64,000 nt of DNA, from contig OX387193.1 of NCBI GenBank assembly GCA_947561395.2, positions 27,150,276-27,214,275 on the forward strand. Direction: 5' to 3'. The notes beneath the pieces are model-generated. The model made no database searches, was not told the origin of the DNA, and saw only the letters and a program-made list of their open reading frames with translations. A program made the translations under genes and the position numbers. The stretch is from Buxus sempervirens. Lineage: Eukaryota > Streptophyta > Magnoliopsida > Buxales > Buxaceae. Of this stretch, positions 24,421-34,586 are shown in pieces; position 1 is the first letter of the stretch, and the number at the start of each line of letters is the position of its first letter.

Positions 24421-24581
24421 TGTATCCGGTCTGACATACCGGATACATTGACTAGTCTTAGTATCCGGTATGTCATACTGGATACTCGTGCCATCCTTTG
24501 TATCCGGTATACATATCCGGATATTAATAAAGCCTTTGTATCCGGTCTGAGTTACCGGATACGTTAAAAGATGCTATAAAT
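24421..24581 (+). promoter_or_regulatory. Palindrome cluster and TATA box of opposite-strand gene 2
   Basis: About four units of the GTATCCGG-spacer-CCGGATAC type lie at 24421-24562. Thirteen bases further is TATAAAT (24575-24581). The gene 2 ATG lies 112 bp downstream of that. The palindromes thus sit in the place of upstream promoter elements. Confidence 0.65.
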
Positions 24582-24692
24582 GCAACCAGCCTCGGGATTT
24601 GAGCATTTTTTTACGAGTTTTTGAGTTTAGAAACCCCCTTTTTTGCCTTTTCCTTCCTCCTCTTGAGTTCTAGCTTGCTCCCATCACATCCA

Positions 24693-26397
24693 ATGGAATC
24701 CGGATCATCTTCTGCCCCGTTATTGTCTGTCCACACTGCCTCCCCTGCAAAACAACCTTTTAGATCAAAACCCCCAAATCTCACTAGGTACAACCCTGTG
24801 GATTCCTTTTACACAAGGTGGGTTAACTCTATGACCCTAGATGAGGAGAGGAGATGGGGTTCTACTAATCTAGGCCATACCCTGCTCATTCCCAAGGTTC
24901 CCTTCAGGTGGGAGATTATAGAGGCCATGATTGGTCATTGGGTTCCTGATCTCAACTTGTTCCGTTTTGGGACCCATGAGATGACCCCAACCATTGAGGA
25001 GGTGGAAACCATCTTGGGCCTGAGGTTTGATGAGAAGGTGGTGAATCCACCTCTAAGGCCCAGTTACAAAAAGGAAGCTTCTACATTCCTGGGCATAGGG
25101 AAGAAGGACTTGGGGGACTCTGACACCCTTTTGACCCTATCTAAGGCCTTTTTGACTGAGAAGCTTTTGAGGGGGGAAGATAAGGAGGCCCGGTTCAATG
25201 CGTTGACCCTGATAGTGGTCAACCAGTTGCTTTTCCCAAGGGATGATGATGAGGTGGACTTGGCCTTGATCTCAGTGATATGCCAGGTTCGGGAGAGGGA
25301 GAGGTTGGCCCCTATGATTTTAGCAGGGATATATCAGGCCTTAACCGACTGCTACAATAGGAAGTCGAAACGCTTCCTAGCATGTGCCCAGATCCTGCAA
25401 GTAAAAAAAAATTCTCTTTTTTTTTTTATTTTTTTTTCTTGCTTTTTGGCTTTCTTTTTGCCTTTTCTGCTTTTTTTTTTTTTTTACAATGTGCTGACAT
25501 ATCTCCCTTCCTTTGCAGCTTTGGCTACTTGATCATTTGAGCCAGATTGAAGAGATCAATCGACACTTCTTCCAGAGTCTAAAAGTCCCCCTCTTGATAA
25601 GCAACAGGGGGTGCCCCGATATTCCAGGGGGCAAACAGGGTTGGTTCACTTTCTTGGTCTCGCTTCAGGATGACCAGGTGAGATGGCCTGGTACTTATCA
25701 GCCTAATGCAGAGACAGTGATTAGCTTCCGTGACCGCAACTTTTTGATCCTAGCGGGCCTGAAGCATGCAATGCTGTATCTTCCTCTGCGGGTCCTTCGT
25801 CAGTTCCGTGCGACCCAGGGGATTATCATCCCGTGTGGATATGAGGATCGTCTTGGGCCCCTTTCTATGAAGCTGAATGCCTGGTTGATGAAGGAGTGGT
25901 CCTATGTCCGCTTTATGCATGGTCCAGTCTTCTCAGAAGCCCATGTGAAGGATTATCTCTTCTGGATCAAGGAACAGATACAGACCCAGGCCCCGGTACC
26001 CGAAGATCCTCCTGTAGTCTTGGCTCCCACCTATGAGGACATTCTAGAGTCTGAGCGGGCTTCTCATAAGCGGCTTCAGCAGATATGGGTACGGGAGGCC
26101 CAGGAGCTCAGGATACAAGGCGCTTATCTGGAGAGGCAGCTTGAGGAGCAGATCTCACGCCGTATTGCCGTGGAAGAGAAGCTGGAGGAGCAGAGGCAGG
26201 CCCGTTGCTTCGAGGTCCGTATGATCCGGCAGAAGTACCAGGCTACTTTGGCCAGCCTTAGGAGTATGAGGATCAAGCAGGCCCTTTCAGATGAGGTCAT
26301 TTCCTTCCTGAGTGATCCCGCTGCAGAGGGGGCTTCAGGAGTTATTGCAGCTCAGGCAGCTCGGATTCGGGAGCTTGAGGAGCGGCTAGGAGACTAG
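24693..26397 (+). CDS. Opposite-strand gene 2 of Tat22: DUF7745-like / mobile-domain-like protein with C-terminal coiled coil
   Basis: Two coding blocks, 24693-25400 and 25519-26397, are separated by a T-rich 118-bp intron with a GT donor after CTGCAA and acceptor TTTGCAG. The intron is in phase 0. The N-terminal block has WEIIEAMIGHWVPDLNLFRF and GTHEMTPTIEEVETILGL, resembling plant mobile-domain and DUF7745 proteins often found with plant retrotransposons. The second block ends in a heptad-rich, charged coiled coil (about the last 110 residues). The start is the ATG at 24693 (CCAATGG), 112 bp after a TATA box; the frame is open further upstream, but without an ATG. AATAAA follows near 26477. 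Function unknown. It appears uninterrupted. Its neighbour gene 1 lies upstream in the same direction; both are antisense to gag-pol. Confidence 0.7.
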
Positions 26398-27331
26398 CTT
26401 TATTTCCTGCACATTTTTCATACCTTTGTACAAAATTGAACTCCAATAGTGGAAATACAAAGGATTTAATTCAAAATAAAGTTTTTATATTATTGGCCTC
26501 AGAATGCTCAGATGCTTGTAAAAACAAAGGTTTTATGAAAAGTATTTGATTTATCATCACTGGCCAAAGTATAATTTTTCCTTTTTATATATTTTTTTTT
26601 GAAATTTGGTCCATGCACTTAATCACCTATAATTAAAGGAATTAGAACCAGGTTAAATAATGAAAAGGGTAGTCCACAAAATACTGAGGGATCAGAACCG
26701 TCCATCTTAGGACCTTTAGAGTCATCCCCAACTGCCAAAACTGCCCCATTCTGCTCATGCCAACTTTGCTTAAGGCTCAGATCCCCATGATTAACTCAAC
26801 CTCTGATTTTCTTTCATTTTTCTTATTTTTTTTTCTTTTTGCCTTTTTGCCAATATTGCCCCTAGCGCCAGTTACGGTTTTCACTAGGGCCGGCTTCTGA
26901 ATTCCGTCATCACCCATCTTACTCTGACATTTGAATGAACAAGCTAAGATCACCGAGGGCTTAAAAATATGACGAAATAAAGGCTAGGCTCAGTTTATGA
27001 AAGAAAGGGTATTAAAGGCCCAAAAATTTCAAAGGTGGAAATAGGTCAACCGGACTTACAGTCATGATGAATTTAACCCTTTTCCCCCAAATTGCATTTT
27101 TTGCATTTTTTTTTTCACACTTGGCTTTCATTTGCCATTTCCATTGCTTTTCCTCTCTTTTTCTTTTTCTTTCCTTTCTTTGCCCCAATTTGTTTTGCCC
27201 CAATTTAAGACTGTAAATCCGATTTGGGTTTATCAAAGAAACGAACCGGCTCAACTTGGCTAGACTAGGGATTAAAATTTTTGAAGGAAATAAAGAAAAA
27301 TGGCCTCGGATCATTTCCTAGAAATATTCAC
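26398..27331. other. Tat22 spacer between integrase and opposite-strand gene 2
   Basis: 3' flank shared by two convergent transcription units: integrase ends at 27332 on the minus strand and gene 2 at 26397 on the plus strand. T-rich tracts, no further gene seen. Confidence 0.6.
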
Positions 27332-28210
27332 TCAAGGGAAATACCTTTTTACCGCATCAGAGTTAATGGGCTCAGGAAAATCTGACCCATCCATTTCTGC
27401 TAAGATGAGTGCTCCCCCTGATAGGACTTTTTTGACGACATATGGGCCTTCCCAATTGGGCTTGAACTTACCACGAGGGTCTTCCAAAAATGGTAGAATT
27501 TTCTTTAGCACTAAGTTTCCTTCTTGGAAAGTTCTGGGCCTCACTTTCTTATTGTAGGCCCGGGCCATTCTCTTCTGGTACAACTGTCCATGGCAAAGCG
27601 CTTTCAACCGCTTTTCTTCTATCAGGTTAAGTTGATCATGTCTCGACTGGACCCATTCGGCTTCTTCTAGTTCTGCTTCCATGAGCACTCGGAGTGAGGG
27701 GATCTCTACTTCCACGGGCAAGACTGCTTCCATCCCATAGACTAGGGAGTATGGGGTTGCCCCAGTTGAAGTCCGGATCGAGGTTCTGTAGGCATGTAGA
27801 GCAAGTGGTAGCATTTCATGCCAATCCTTGTAGCTTACTACCATCTTTTGAATGATTTTCTTTATATTCTTGTTTGCTGCTTCCACTGCCCCATTCATCT
27901 TTGGCCTGTACGGAGCTGACTTATGGTGGGTGATCTGAAACTGCTCACACATTTTCTTCATGTCCTTGTTCTTAATATTTGAAGCATTGTCTGATACTAT
28001 GGCACTTGGCAGTCCATAGCGACAAATAATGTTGTGCTTCAAAAATTTAATAACATGGTTGCTTGTGATATTTGCATATGATGCCGCTTCCACCCACTTA
28101 GTGAAATAATCAATCGCCACCAGGATGAATCTGTGCCCGTTCGATGCCTTAGGGGAGATCATGCCGATGACATCTATGCCCCACATAGAGAAGGGCCAGG
28201 GTGATGTCAT
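27332..28210 (-). CDS. Tat22 integrase core
   Basis: Retroviral-type integrase (rve fold) that joins element cDNA to the genome. The catalytic triad is visible in WGIDVIGMI (first Asp), IVSDNASN (second Asp) and NGAVEAANKNIKK (Glu). The HHCC zinc-binding part lies at the end of the upstream reading frame (about 28256-28400). A C-terminal chromodomain is absent, as expected for Tat elements. Confidence 0.9.
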   Translation of the reverse strand: MTSPWPFSMWGIDVIGMISPKASNGHRFILVAIDYFTKWVEAASYANITSNHVIKFLKHNIICRYGLPSAIVSDNASNIKNKDMKKMCEQFQITHHKSAPYRPKMNGAVEAANKNIKKIIQKMVVSYKDWHEMLPLALHAYRTSIRTSTGATPYSLVYGMEAVLPVEVEIPSLRVLMEAELEEAEWVQSRHDQLNLIEEKRLKALCHGQLYQKRMARAYNKKVRPRTFQEGNLVLKKILPFLEDPRGKFKPNWEGPYVVKKVLSGGALILAEMDGSDFPEPINSDAVKRYFP

Positions 28211-28255
28211 GTTGTGCAGCTCATCTGGGGGTGCATGCTTGTTATCTGCATAGAT

Positions 28256-30958
28256 TTAGCATTGATGGCACCTCCTGACATGTGTACAGCAATCGTGCTC
28301 CATGGTTGTCCAGTAGTAGCCCAGCCTCAGGATCTTCTTAGCCAGCATGTGCCCACTCATATGGGGCCCACAGACTCCTCCATGTACAGTCTCGATCAAC
28401 CTTTCCGATTCAGCCTTGGCTACACATCTTAGCAGAATGTCGTTATGTGACCTCTTGTACACATGTCCACCACTTAGCAGAAACTGACCCGCAAACCTCT
28501 GTATTGTCCTCTTCTCAGTAGCAGTGGCATTTTCTGGCAAACTCCGATTATTCAAGAAATTCTTGATATCTTGAAACCATGGAGCTTCTTCTTCTGGTGC
28601 TCCCTCTAGAACGAGACAGTAAGCCGGTTCATCTCTAACCTCAATTTCCAACGGTCTGATGTCTACTCCTTCTGGTATGTTGACCATTGAAGCCAAGGTG
28701 GCTAGAGCATCCGCAAACTGATTCTTGGCCCTTGGCATATAGTTGAAGGAAATTCGAGTGAAATTTGTGCTTATTTCTTCCAAATACTGGTGATAGGGGA
28801 TCAATTTGTGATCCTTGGTTTTCCACTCACCAGTTGTTTGGAAGATGATAAGACTCGAATCCCCGTATACGTCAAGTTCCTCTACTCCATGATCCATGGC
28901 TGCTTGCAATCCAATTATGCATGCTTCATATTCTGCTATGTTATTAGTGCACTGGAATCTCAGCTTTACTGCAATCGGGATGTGTGAACTATCTGGTTTG
29001 ACCAAGACTGCCCCTATTCCGTTTCCATTCATGTTGGCGGCCCCATCAAAGAACATCTGCCAAGAACTCTCACTGTCCTCCTCTTCAGTGTACAGGATTG
29101 CCTCATCTGGGAAGTTGGTCTTCAAGGGTTGATATTTTGGCAAAGGATGTGCAGCCAGGTGATCAGCTATGGTTTGACCCTTGATCGCCTTCTGGGTGAT
29201 GTATGTGAGGTCAAACTCGGACAGTAGCAGTTGCCACTTAGCCGTTCTGCCAGTCAATGCTGGTTTCTCAAATAAATACTTCAGCGGGTCCACCCGGGAT
29301 ATCAATAGTGTGGAGTGACTAAGGAAATAATGCCTTAGCCTCTGAGTGGCCCACACTAGAGCACAGCAAGTCTTCTCCAATGGTGAGTATTTGGCTTCAT
29401 ATTCTGTGAATTTTTTACTCAGATAGTAAATTGCCCTTTCTTTTCTACCAGTCTCATCGTGCTGCCCCAAGACGCATCCCATCGATGTTTCCAACACTGA
29501 CAAGTACAGGATCAGCGGTCTTCCTGTAGTTGGTGGCACTAGCACAGGCGGGTTCAGCAAATACCTATTTATTGTGTCAAATGCCTGCTGGCAGTCCTCA
29601 TTCCAGACCGTAGGGTTATCTTTCCTCAAAAGTTTGAAAATTGGTTCACAGATAGCAGTGAGCTGTGCTATAAACCGGCTTATGTATTGAATCCTTCCAA
29701 GAAAGCCCTTGACCTCCTTCTCGGTTCTGGATGCTGGCATTTCAATTATGGCCTTGGCTTTTGCCGGGTCAATTTCAATTCCCCTTCGGCTCACTATAAA
29801 CCCAAGCAACTTTCCTGATGTAGCCCCAAAGACGCACTTAGCCGGGTTAAGCCGTAGACTGTACTTCCTGAGCCGATCAAACACTTTCTTCAGATTGATC
29901 AAGTGGTCCTCCTCTTTGCATGATTTGGCAATCATATCGTCCACATAGACCTCCATCTCCTTGTGGATCATGTCATGAAAGAGTGCTGTCATGGCCCGCT
30001 GGTATGTTGCCCCAGCGTTCTTGAGTCCAAACGGCATGACTGTGTAGTGGAATGTGCCCCAAGGTGTGATAAATGCTGTTTTCTCTTGGTCTTCCTTAGC
30101 CATCTTGATCTGATTATATCCAGAGAACCAATCCATGAAGGTGAATAGGCTATGTACCGCAGTATTATCGACCAGAATGTCGATGTGTGGAAGCGGAAAA
30201 TCATCTTTTGGGCTTGCCTTATTCAAATCTCTGTAGTCCACGCACATTCTGACTTTCCCGTCCTTCTTTGGTACTGGCACTATGTTTGCGAGCCACTCAG
30301 CGTACGTTGAGACTGCCAAAAATCCGGCTTGAAATTGTTTGACCACTTCGTCCTTGACCTTCAAGGTCCATTCAGGTTTCAATCTTCTTAGCTTCTGCTT
30401 AATTGGCTTAACCTCTGGTAAAATTGGCAACTTATGCACCACCATGTCCGTGTCCAACCCCGGCATGTCCCGATACGACCAAGCAAACACATCCTTGTAA
30501 TCTGCCAAGAACTGTGACATTTCATCTTTCTGCACATCAGACAAGCATGACCCGATTTTCACAATTTTTGGGTCCTCTTCGGTCCCAAGGTTTATGGATA
30601 TGGTCTCCTCAATATTAGGTTGGACCCCCTTTTCATGACTTTCTAATTGGTATTCAATTTCTTTTGGAACATCTTCTTCTTCGACCTCGGTCTCTTCTTC
30701 GACCCCCATGAGATCAAAGTCGAGCTCAAGGTCGAAGTCATATTCAACCTGGTCCAATTCGGTCTGATTATATGGTTCATAAGTGGTGTGGACTTTTTTG
30801 AAAAATTTAAATTTTCTAGAAAAAATAGAAAAATCTTTTTGGGTTTTTTGTGGGCCTTCTAAACATAATTCCCCTGAAGACGAAGGCCCATTAGAACCTT
30901 CAAGGAAATGGCATTCCACTATTGGAGTTTTTTTTTGGAACCCGCGTCGGTTTGCCAT
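28256..30958 (-). CDS. Tat22 reverse transcriptase, dual RNase H, integrase zinc finger
   Basis: RT signatures: RMCVDYRDLNKASPKDDFPLP, FMDWFSGYNQIKM, TPWGTFHYTVMPFGLKNAG and the catalytic YVDDM. The first RNase H follows (LYLSVLETSMGCVLGQHDE, YEAKYSPLEKTCCALVWA). A second RNase H comes after it (MFFDGAANMNGNGIGAVL, NNIAEYEACIIGL, DVYGDSSLII, NQFADALATLASM), the archaeal-type domain that marks the Tat lineage. The end has the H-H-C-C integrase finger (VHGGVCGPHMSGHMLA, CCTHVRRCHQC). The product would copy element RNA to cDNA in cytoplasmic particles. Confidence 0.95.
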   Translation of the reverse strand: MANRRGFQKKTPIVECHFLEGSNGPSSSGELCLEGPQKTQKDFSIFSRKFKFFKKVHTTYEPYNQTELDQVEYDFDLELDFDLMGVEEETEVEEEDVPKEIEYQLESHEKGVQPNIEETISINLGTEEDPKIVKIGSCLSDVQKDEMSQFLADYKDVFAWSYRDMPGLDTDMVVHKLPILPEVKPIKQKLRRLKPEWTLKVKDEVVKQFQAGFLAVSTYAEWLANIVPVPKKDGKVRMCVDYRDLNKASPKDDFPLPHIDILVDNTAVHSLFTFMDWFSGYNQIKMAKEDQEKTAFITPWGTFHYTVMPFGLKNAGATYQRAMTALFHDMIHKEMEVYVDDMIAKSCKEEDHLINLKKVFDRLRKYSLRLNPAKCVFGATSGKLLGFIVSRRGIEIDPAKAKAIIEMPASRTEKEVKGFLGRIQYISRFIAQLTAICEPIFKLLRKDNPTVWNEDCQQAFDTINRYLLNPPVLVPPTTGRPLILYLSVLETSMGCVLGQHDETGRKERAIYYLSKKFTEYEAKYSPLEKTCCALVWATQRLRHYFLSHSTLLISRVDPLKYLFEKPALTGRTAKWQLLLSEFDLTYITQKAIKGQTIADHLAAHPLPKYQPLKTNFPDEAILYTEEEDSESSWQMFFDGAANMNGNGIGAVLVKPDSSHIPIAVKLRFQCTNNIAEYEACIIGLQAAMDHGVEELDVYGDSSLIIFQTTGEWKTKDHKLIPYHQYLEEISTNFTRISFNYMPRAKNQFADALATLASMVNIPEGVDIRPLEIEVRDEPAYCLVLEGAPEEEAPWFQDIKNFLNNRSLPENATATEKRTIQRFAGQFLLSGGHVYKRSHNDILLRCVAKAESERLIETVHGGVCGPHMSGHMLAKKILRLGYYWTTMEHDCCTHVRRCHQC

Positions 30959-31614
30959 ACAGACGCTGCTTCAAAGGTAAGGGAAGTTTCCTCCCAATTG
31001 TTCAATACAAAATTTTGGGGAGCAGGGGAAATATGGAAAGTCCGCTCCTCAAGCCCAGCATCCGATGCCATCATCACCGGGTGGGTACTGCCCTTTTCTG
31101 CTATGGGGCCCAATCCAAAAATGACCTTGTCTGGAATCCTTACTGCGGCCCAGTCAATAAACGGCAGTTCCATGTCTGCCCCTGTCCTTTCGCCTTCAGT
31201 CATGGCGAAGAATGCACCAATATCTTCAGAAAAGTCTTCTTGCTGCTCGGGCTGTGGTCCAGGCCCATCTGCTGCTCCCAGTATTGGAGATGGGTTATAG
31301 GGTTGTAGGGCCGAAACAACAGGCTTCTGAAATGGGTTGATATTTCGGTATGGGGGTTTGGACTGGTCTATAGGAGGAGAAATTTGGATTATGTAGGAGG
31401 GTTTTGGAAAGTTCACCTTTAGATGCGGGAGTTTTCCTTTGCTTCTGCTCTCCCCTTCTTCATGCTTCATTCTCCTCCAACCTCTGGGCTTGAAGCCCAA
31501 CCCTACCCTTGGGACTAGTTTCTTAGCCGTGATTGGCTCCACCATACCCTGCAGATTGATCCCCAAGCCTTTCCCTGGGTGAAAGTGGTATTTCTCCATC
31601 ACTTTCTTGACCAT
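30919..31614 (-). CDS. Tat22 G-patch-containing segment between protease and RT
   Basis: An open frame of 231 residues overlapping the ends of its neighbours. The first 45 residues read as a G-patch: KYHFHPGKGLGINLQGMVEP and, later, VPRVGLGFKPRG, with the expected glycine spacing. G-patches bind nucleic acid or RNA helicases and occur after the protease in betaretroviruses. In the Ogre family an intron is reported between protease and RT, so part of this segment may be spliced out. Confidence 0.65.
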   Translation of the reverse strand: MVKKVMEKYHFHPGKGLGINLQGMVEPITAKKLVPRVGLGFKPRGWRRMKHEEGESRSKGKLPHLKVNFPKPSYIIQISPPIDQSKPPYRNINPFQKPVVSALQPYNPSPILGAADGPGPQPEQQEDFSEDIGAFFAMTEGERTGADMELPFIDWAAVRIPDKVIFGLGPIAEKGSTHPVMMASDAGLEERTFHISPAPQNFVLNNWEETSLTFEAASVWQTDAGSKKKLQ

Positions 31615-32978
31615 CTTTTCTGCAGTGGTCCCCTTTTCCTTCTTTTTCTCACTCCCCCAGGTATGTAATTGACCGCCTCAAGTTGGAATGAGTGGAATGC
31701 AATCTTGTCGACAGTTAGGTCTACATTGATCAAGGGTACATCAGGTGACACAATGGGCGGCACCAAGTTTTCGGCTAGGACTGTTATCACCCTTTGCCCT
31801 CTTATATATTTCACCCTTTGGTGGAACGTGGATGGTATTGCCCTAGCCGAGTGTATCCACGGCCTTCCTAGGAGCAGATTGAAGGCTGCGGGTATATCCA
31901 TCACTTCAAATATGATGTTAAAGATATTCGGCCCAATTGTGACCGGCAGTTCAATCTCCTCTAGGGAGTGGGTCTTGGAGCTATCAAAAGCCCTAACTAT
32001 CCGCCCATTTTGTTTGATCCTTGACTGGTCCAGACCCAGCTTGGTAAAAGTGATTAACGGGCAAACGTTTAATGCCCACCCGTTGTCAATTAAAACCCGT
32101 GCAACCATGCAGCCCTTACAAAGCACAGTGATGTGCAAAGGGTCCACATGATAACACCCACCTGGGCTGATCTCACCCTCTGAGAAACTTATCACATTAT
32201 GTGACAAGATTTGACCAATCATTTTACCAAGCTGGTCTGGATCGATGGTCTGGGATACATGTGCACTCTGTAGCACCCTTAACAATGCATCCCTGTGCTT
32301 TTCGGAATTCAGCAAAAGGCCTAGTATTGAAATCTGGGCCGGGACCTTGTTCAGCTGATCCACAAGATTAAATTCACTTTTCTTTATTATTTTTATGAGG
32401 TCTGCTGCCTCATTTTCTGCACCCTGGGGGGTGTCTTCTCCTACTTTATTTTTTCCCTTCTGTTTTCTTTTTTCATTTTCTTTTTCTATTTTTTCTTTTT
32501 CTGCTTCTGTTTCTTTTTCTTTCTCTTCACCCCCTGCACATCTCCCCGACCTCGTCATGAGGTTCACCTCCTCCTGGTTCTGGTCCTTGACCACTGGAAC
32601 CGTAGCCGTGATTGCCTCGCTGTAATTCCATGGTACAGCGGCCTCAGAATAGGCTAGTTTAGGGATGTTTACCACTAATGGCTGGAGTCTGGACCGAGAT
32701 GTAGGGGCCGGTTTAGGGATAGCATGGGCTGGCTGCACATTTACAACCAAGGGTTGAAGTTTGGATTTTGTGGGGACAGAAGAAGTGATGGAAGCAGTGG
32801 TGGGGTCAAGATTGATGACCAGTGGAGCCTTAGACGGCTTGGATGGGGAATAAGTGGGTGGACTGCAATTGAAGACCAATGGAGGCCTTGCAGTATTCAT
32901 CCGGGTCATAAGAGATGAGACCCGGTTTAAAGAGGAACTTATGTCCTTAGCAGCTGTATTGTTTTTTTGGGAGACCAT
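31599..32978 (-). CDS. Tat22 protease region
   Basis: 459-residue frame. A charged, Lys/Glu-rich first half is followed by an aspartic protease-like core: ITVLCKGCMVARVLIDNG, then FEVMDIPAAFNLLLGRPWIH, the LLGRPW signature of plant gypsy proteases. It would cleave the Gag-Pol polyprotein. Sits directly after gag and before the G-patch segment. Confidence 0.8.
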   Translation of the reverse strand: MVSQKNNTAAKDISSSLNRVSSLMTRMNTARPPLVFNCSPPTYSPSKPSKAPLVINLDPTTASITSSVPTKSKLQPLVVNVQPAHAIPKPAPTSRSRLQPLVVNIPKLAYSEAAVPWNYSEAITATVPVVKDQNQEEVNLMTRSGRCAGGEEKEKETEAEKEKIEKENEKRKQKGKNKVGEDTPQGAENEAADLIKIIKKSEFNLVDQLNKVPAQISILGLLLNSEKHRDALLRVLQSAHVSQTIDPDQLGKMIGQILSHNVISFSEGEISPGGCYHVDPLHITVLCKGCMVARVLIDNGWALNVCPLITFTKLGLDQSRIKQNGRIVRAFDSSKTHSLEEIELPVTIGPNIFNIIFEVMDIPAAFNLLLGRPWIHSARAIPSTFHQRVKYIRGQRVITVLAENLVPPIVSPDVPLINVDLTVDKIAFHSFQLEAVNYIPGGVRKRRKRGPLQKRWSRK

Positions 32979-33017
32979 GTTGATCTCCTCTTCTTCCTCT
33001 TCTGGGAAAAATCGGAC

Positions 33018-34586
33018 CTAGACTGTAGTCCCCACAGGTGCTATAAGCTGAGATGGGTCAAAGGCCCTTCTCGCGGTGGATATGACAGTGATGGAGTTGG
33101 ACGGGCCTGCCCCATTGTGGTAAGGCAGAGGGTTCTGCCCAATATCATTCCCGGACGGGGCGGGTGCAGCAGTGTTGAACACCAAGGCCTTCTGGTCCAA
33201 CAAATCCTGGACTGCATGCTTCAATACCCAGCAGTTCTCTGTAGAGTGTCCTGGTGCACCCATGTGGAAGTCACAGGTGACCGATGTGTCAAAATTTCTT
33301 CCCTTAGTGGCATTTGGGTTAGGCTCCTTCAGAGTCAAGTATTCCCCCTTCAGCAGGGTTGGCAGTAGTTGGGACAGCGATATGGGTAGAGGGGTGAAAA
33401 CTCGGTTCTTCCTTGCTGCAAACCAGGCATCCCGTTCCTCCTTAGTAAAGGTCCTCCTTGTGTTAGCTGGCACAGAGGGAGAGAAGTTGACATTCAGCGG
33501 GGTCTGGTACGACTGCTGGGCCTGTTGGGGTGCCGAGATGTTCACCTGAAGTGGCTTCTTGGCTGGAGGAGCCTGGACCAGTTTCACCTCCCCTTCTTTT
33601 CGAGCCCCCGTCTTTTTGAACCCGGCCCCTTTCTTCTGGGCCATGGAGGCAGAGGAATCAGACTGCCCAGTCAGAGTAGAGTAGTCTATCAGCCTTCCTG
33701 ACCTGACCCCTTCCTCAATCCGGTCTGCCACTTGTACCAAGGCAGCAAAGTTGGTGGTGATTTGGCCCACCAGATGGTTGTAAAAGGGCTGGCCCAGTGT
33801 GCCCATAAATGTGGAGATCATCTCTGGCTCTTGCATAGGTGGCCTGACCTGGGAGGCGGCCTCTCTCCATCTCTTGGCGTACTGCCGTACCGGTTCATCT
33901 TTCCCCTTGGTCATCCTCATCATGTCGTACCGGTCCGGCACAATCTCCGAGTTGAACTTGTACTGGTCCAAGAAAGCGTCGGCTAGGTCCTTCCACCTCC
34001 TGATCCTTCCATGGTCCACTGTAGCGAACCACCGAAGGGCTGACCCGGTCAGACTCCTCTGGAAGAGCTGGATCAGTATTCCATCGTCCCGGCCAAACTG
34101 GCACAGGGCCCCGCAGTATAATTTGAGATGGCTTAATGGGCAGCCCGTGCCATCAAATTTATCGAAGTCTGGGCACCTGAACTTAGCCGGTAGACAGACG
34201 TCCGGGTACATGCACAGGTCCTCGAAGGTGGTGCCTGCATGGCTGCCTCCCCCCTTCACTTCCTTCAGCTCTGCCTGGATCCTCTCTATCCTGAGCAGCA
34301 TTTTCTTTTCCATCTCATCTCGGGCCTTTCCTTTTTCCAGCTCTTTCTCAGACTCCACTGTATTTTCCCTAATCAGAATGGGCTCAGGGACTGGTTCAGA
34401 AATGAGCTCAGGCATGGGCTGAGCCGGAGGCGGAATATAGGCCTGAGGTGGCGGTGCCGGATGAGAAGTCGACGCCTGATTTTGGGCTTGGGCCTGAGCC
34501 GCCAGTAAGTCTCCCAGGGTCCCAATTTCTAGGGCTTCCAAGGGTCCCAATTTTTTTTTTTTGATTTGATTGATAAAAATAACCAA
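33018..34586 (-). CDS. Tat22 gag
   Basis: Capsid/nucleocapsid protein. The retrotransposon gag domain is clear: FDKFDGTGCPLSHLKLYCGA, FQRSLTGSALRWFATVDHGR, WKDLADAFLDQYKFNSEIVP. A zinc-knuckle-like CDFHMGAPGHSTENC follows near the C-terminus. Its first residues read out of the 76-bp tandem array (LGPLEALE repeats), whereas TatD gag starts with its own unique N-terminus, so the array seems to have expanded up to or into the gag start. Confidence 0.85.
   Translation of the reverse strand: MVIFINQIKKKKLGPLEALEIGTLGDLLAAQAQAQNQASTSHPAPPPQAYIPPPAQPMPELISEPVPEPILIRENTVESEKELEKGKARDEMEKKMLLRIERIQAELKEVKGGGSHAGTTFEDLCMYPDVCLPAKFRCPDFDKFDGTGCPLSHLKLYCGALCQFGRDDGILIQLFQRSLTGSALRWFATVDHGRIRRWKDLADAFLDQYKFNSEIVPDRYDMMRMTKGKDEPVRQYAKRWREAASQVRPPMQEPEMISTFMGTLGQPFYNHLVGQITTNFAALVQVADRIEEGVRSGRLIDYSTLTGQSDSSASMAQKKGAGFKKTGARKEGEVKLVQAPPAKKPLQVNISAPQQAQQSYQTPLNVNFSPSVPANTRRTFTKEERDAWFAARKNRVFTPLPISLSQLLPTLLKGEYLTLKEPNPNATKGRNFDTSVTCDFHMGAPGHSTENCWVLKHAVQDLLDQKALVFNTAAPAPSGNDIGQNPLPYHNGAGPSNSITVISTARRAFDPSQLIAPVGTTV

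Noticed and set aside
30424-34508. Plus-strand open frames of 60-200 aa opposite gag-pol
   Set aside because: Shadows of the strong minus-strand gag, protease and RT frames.
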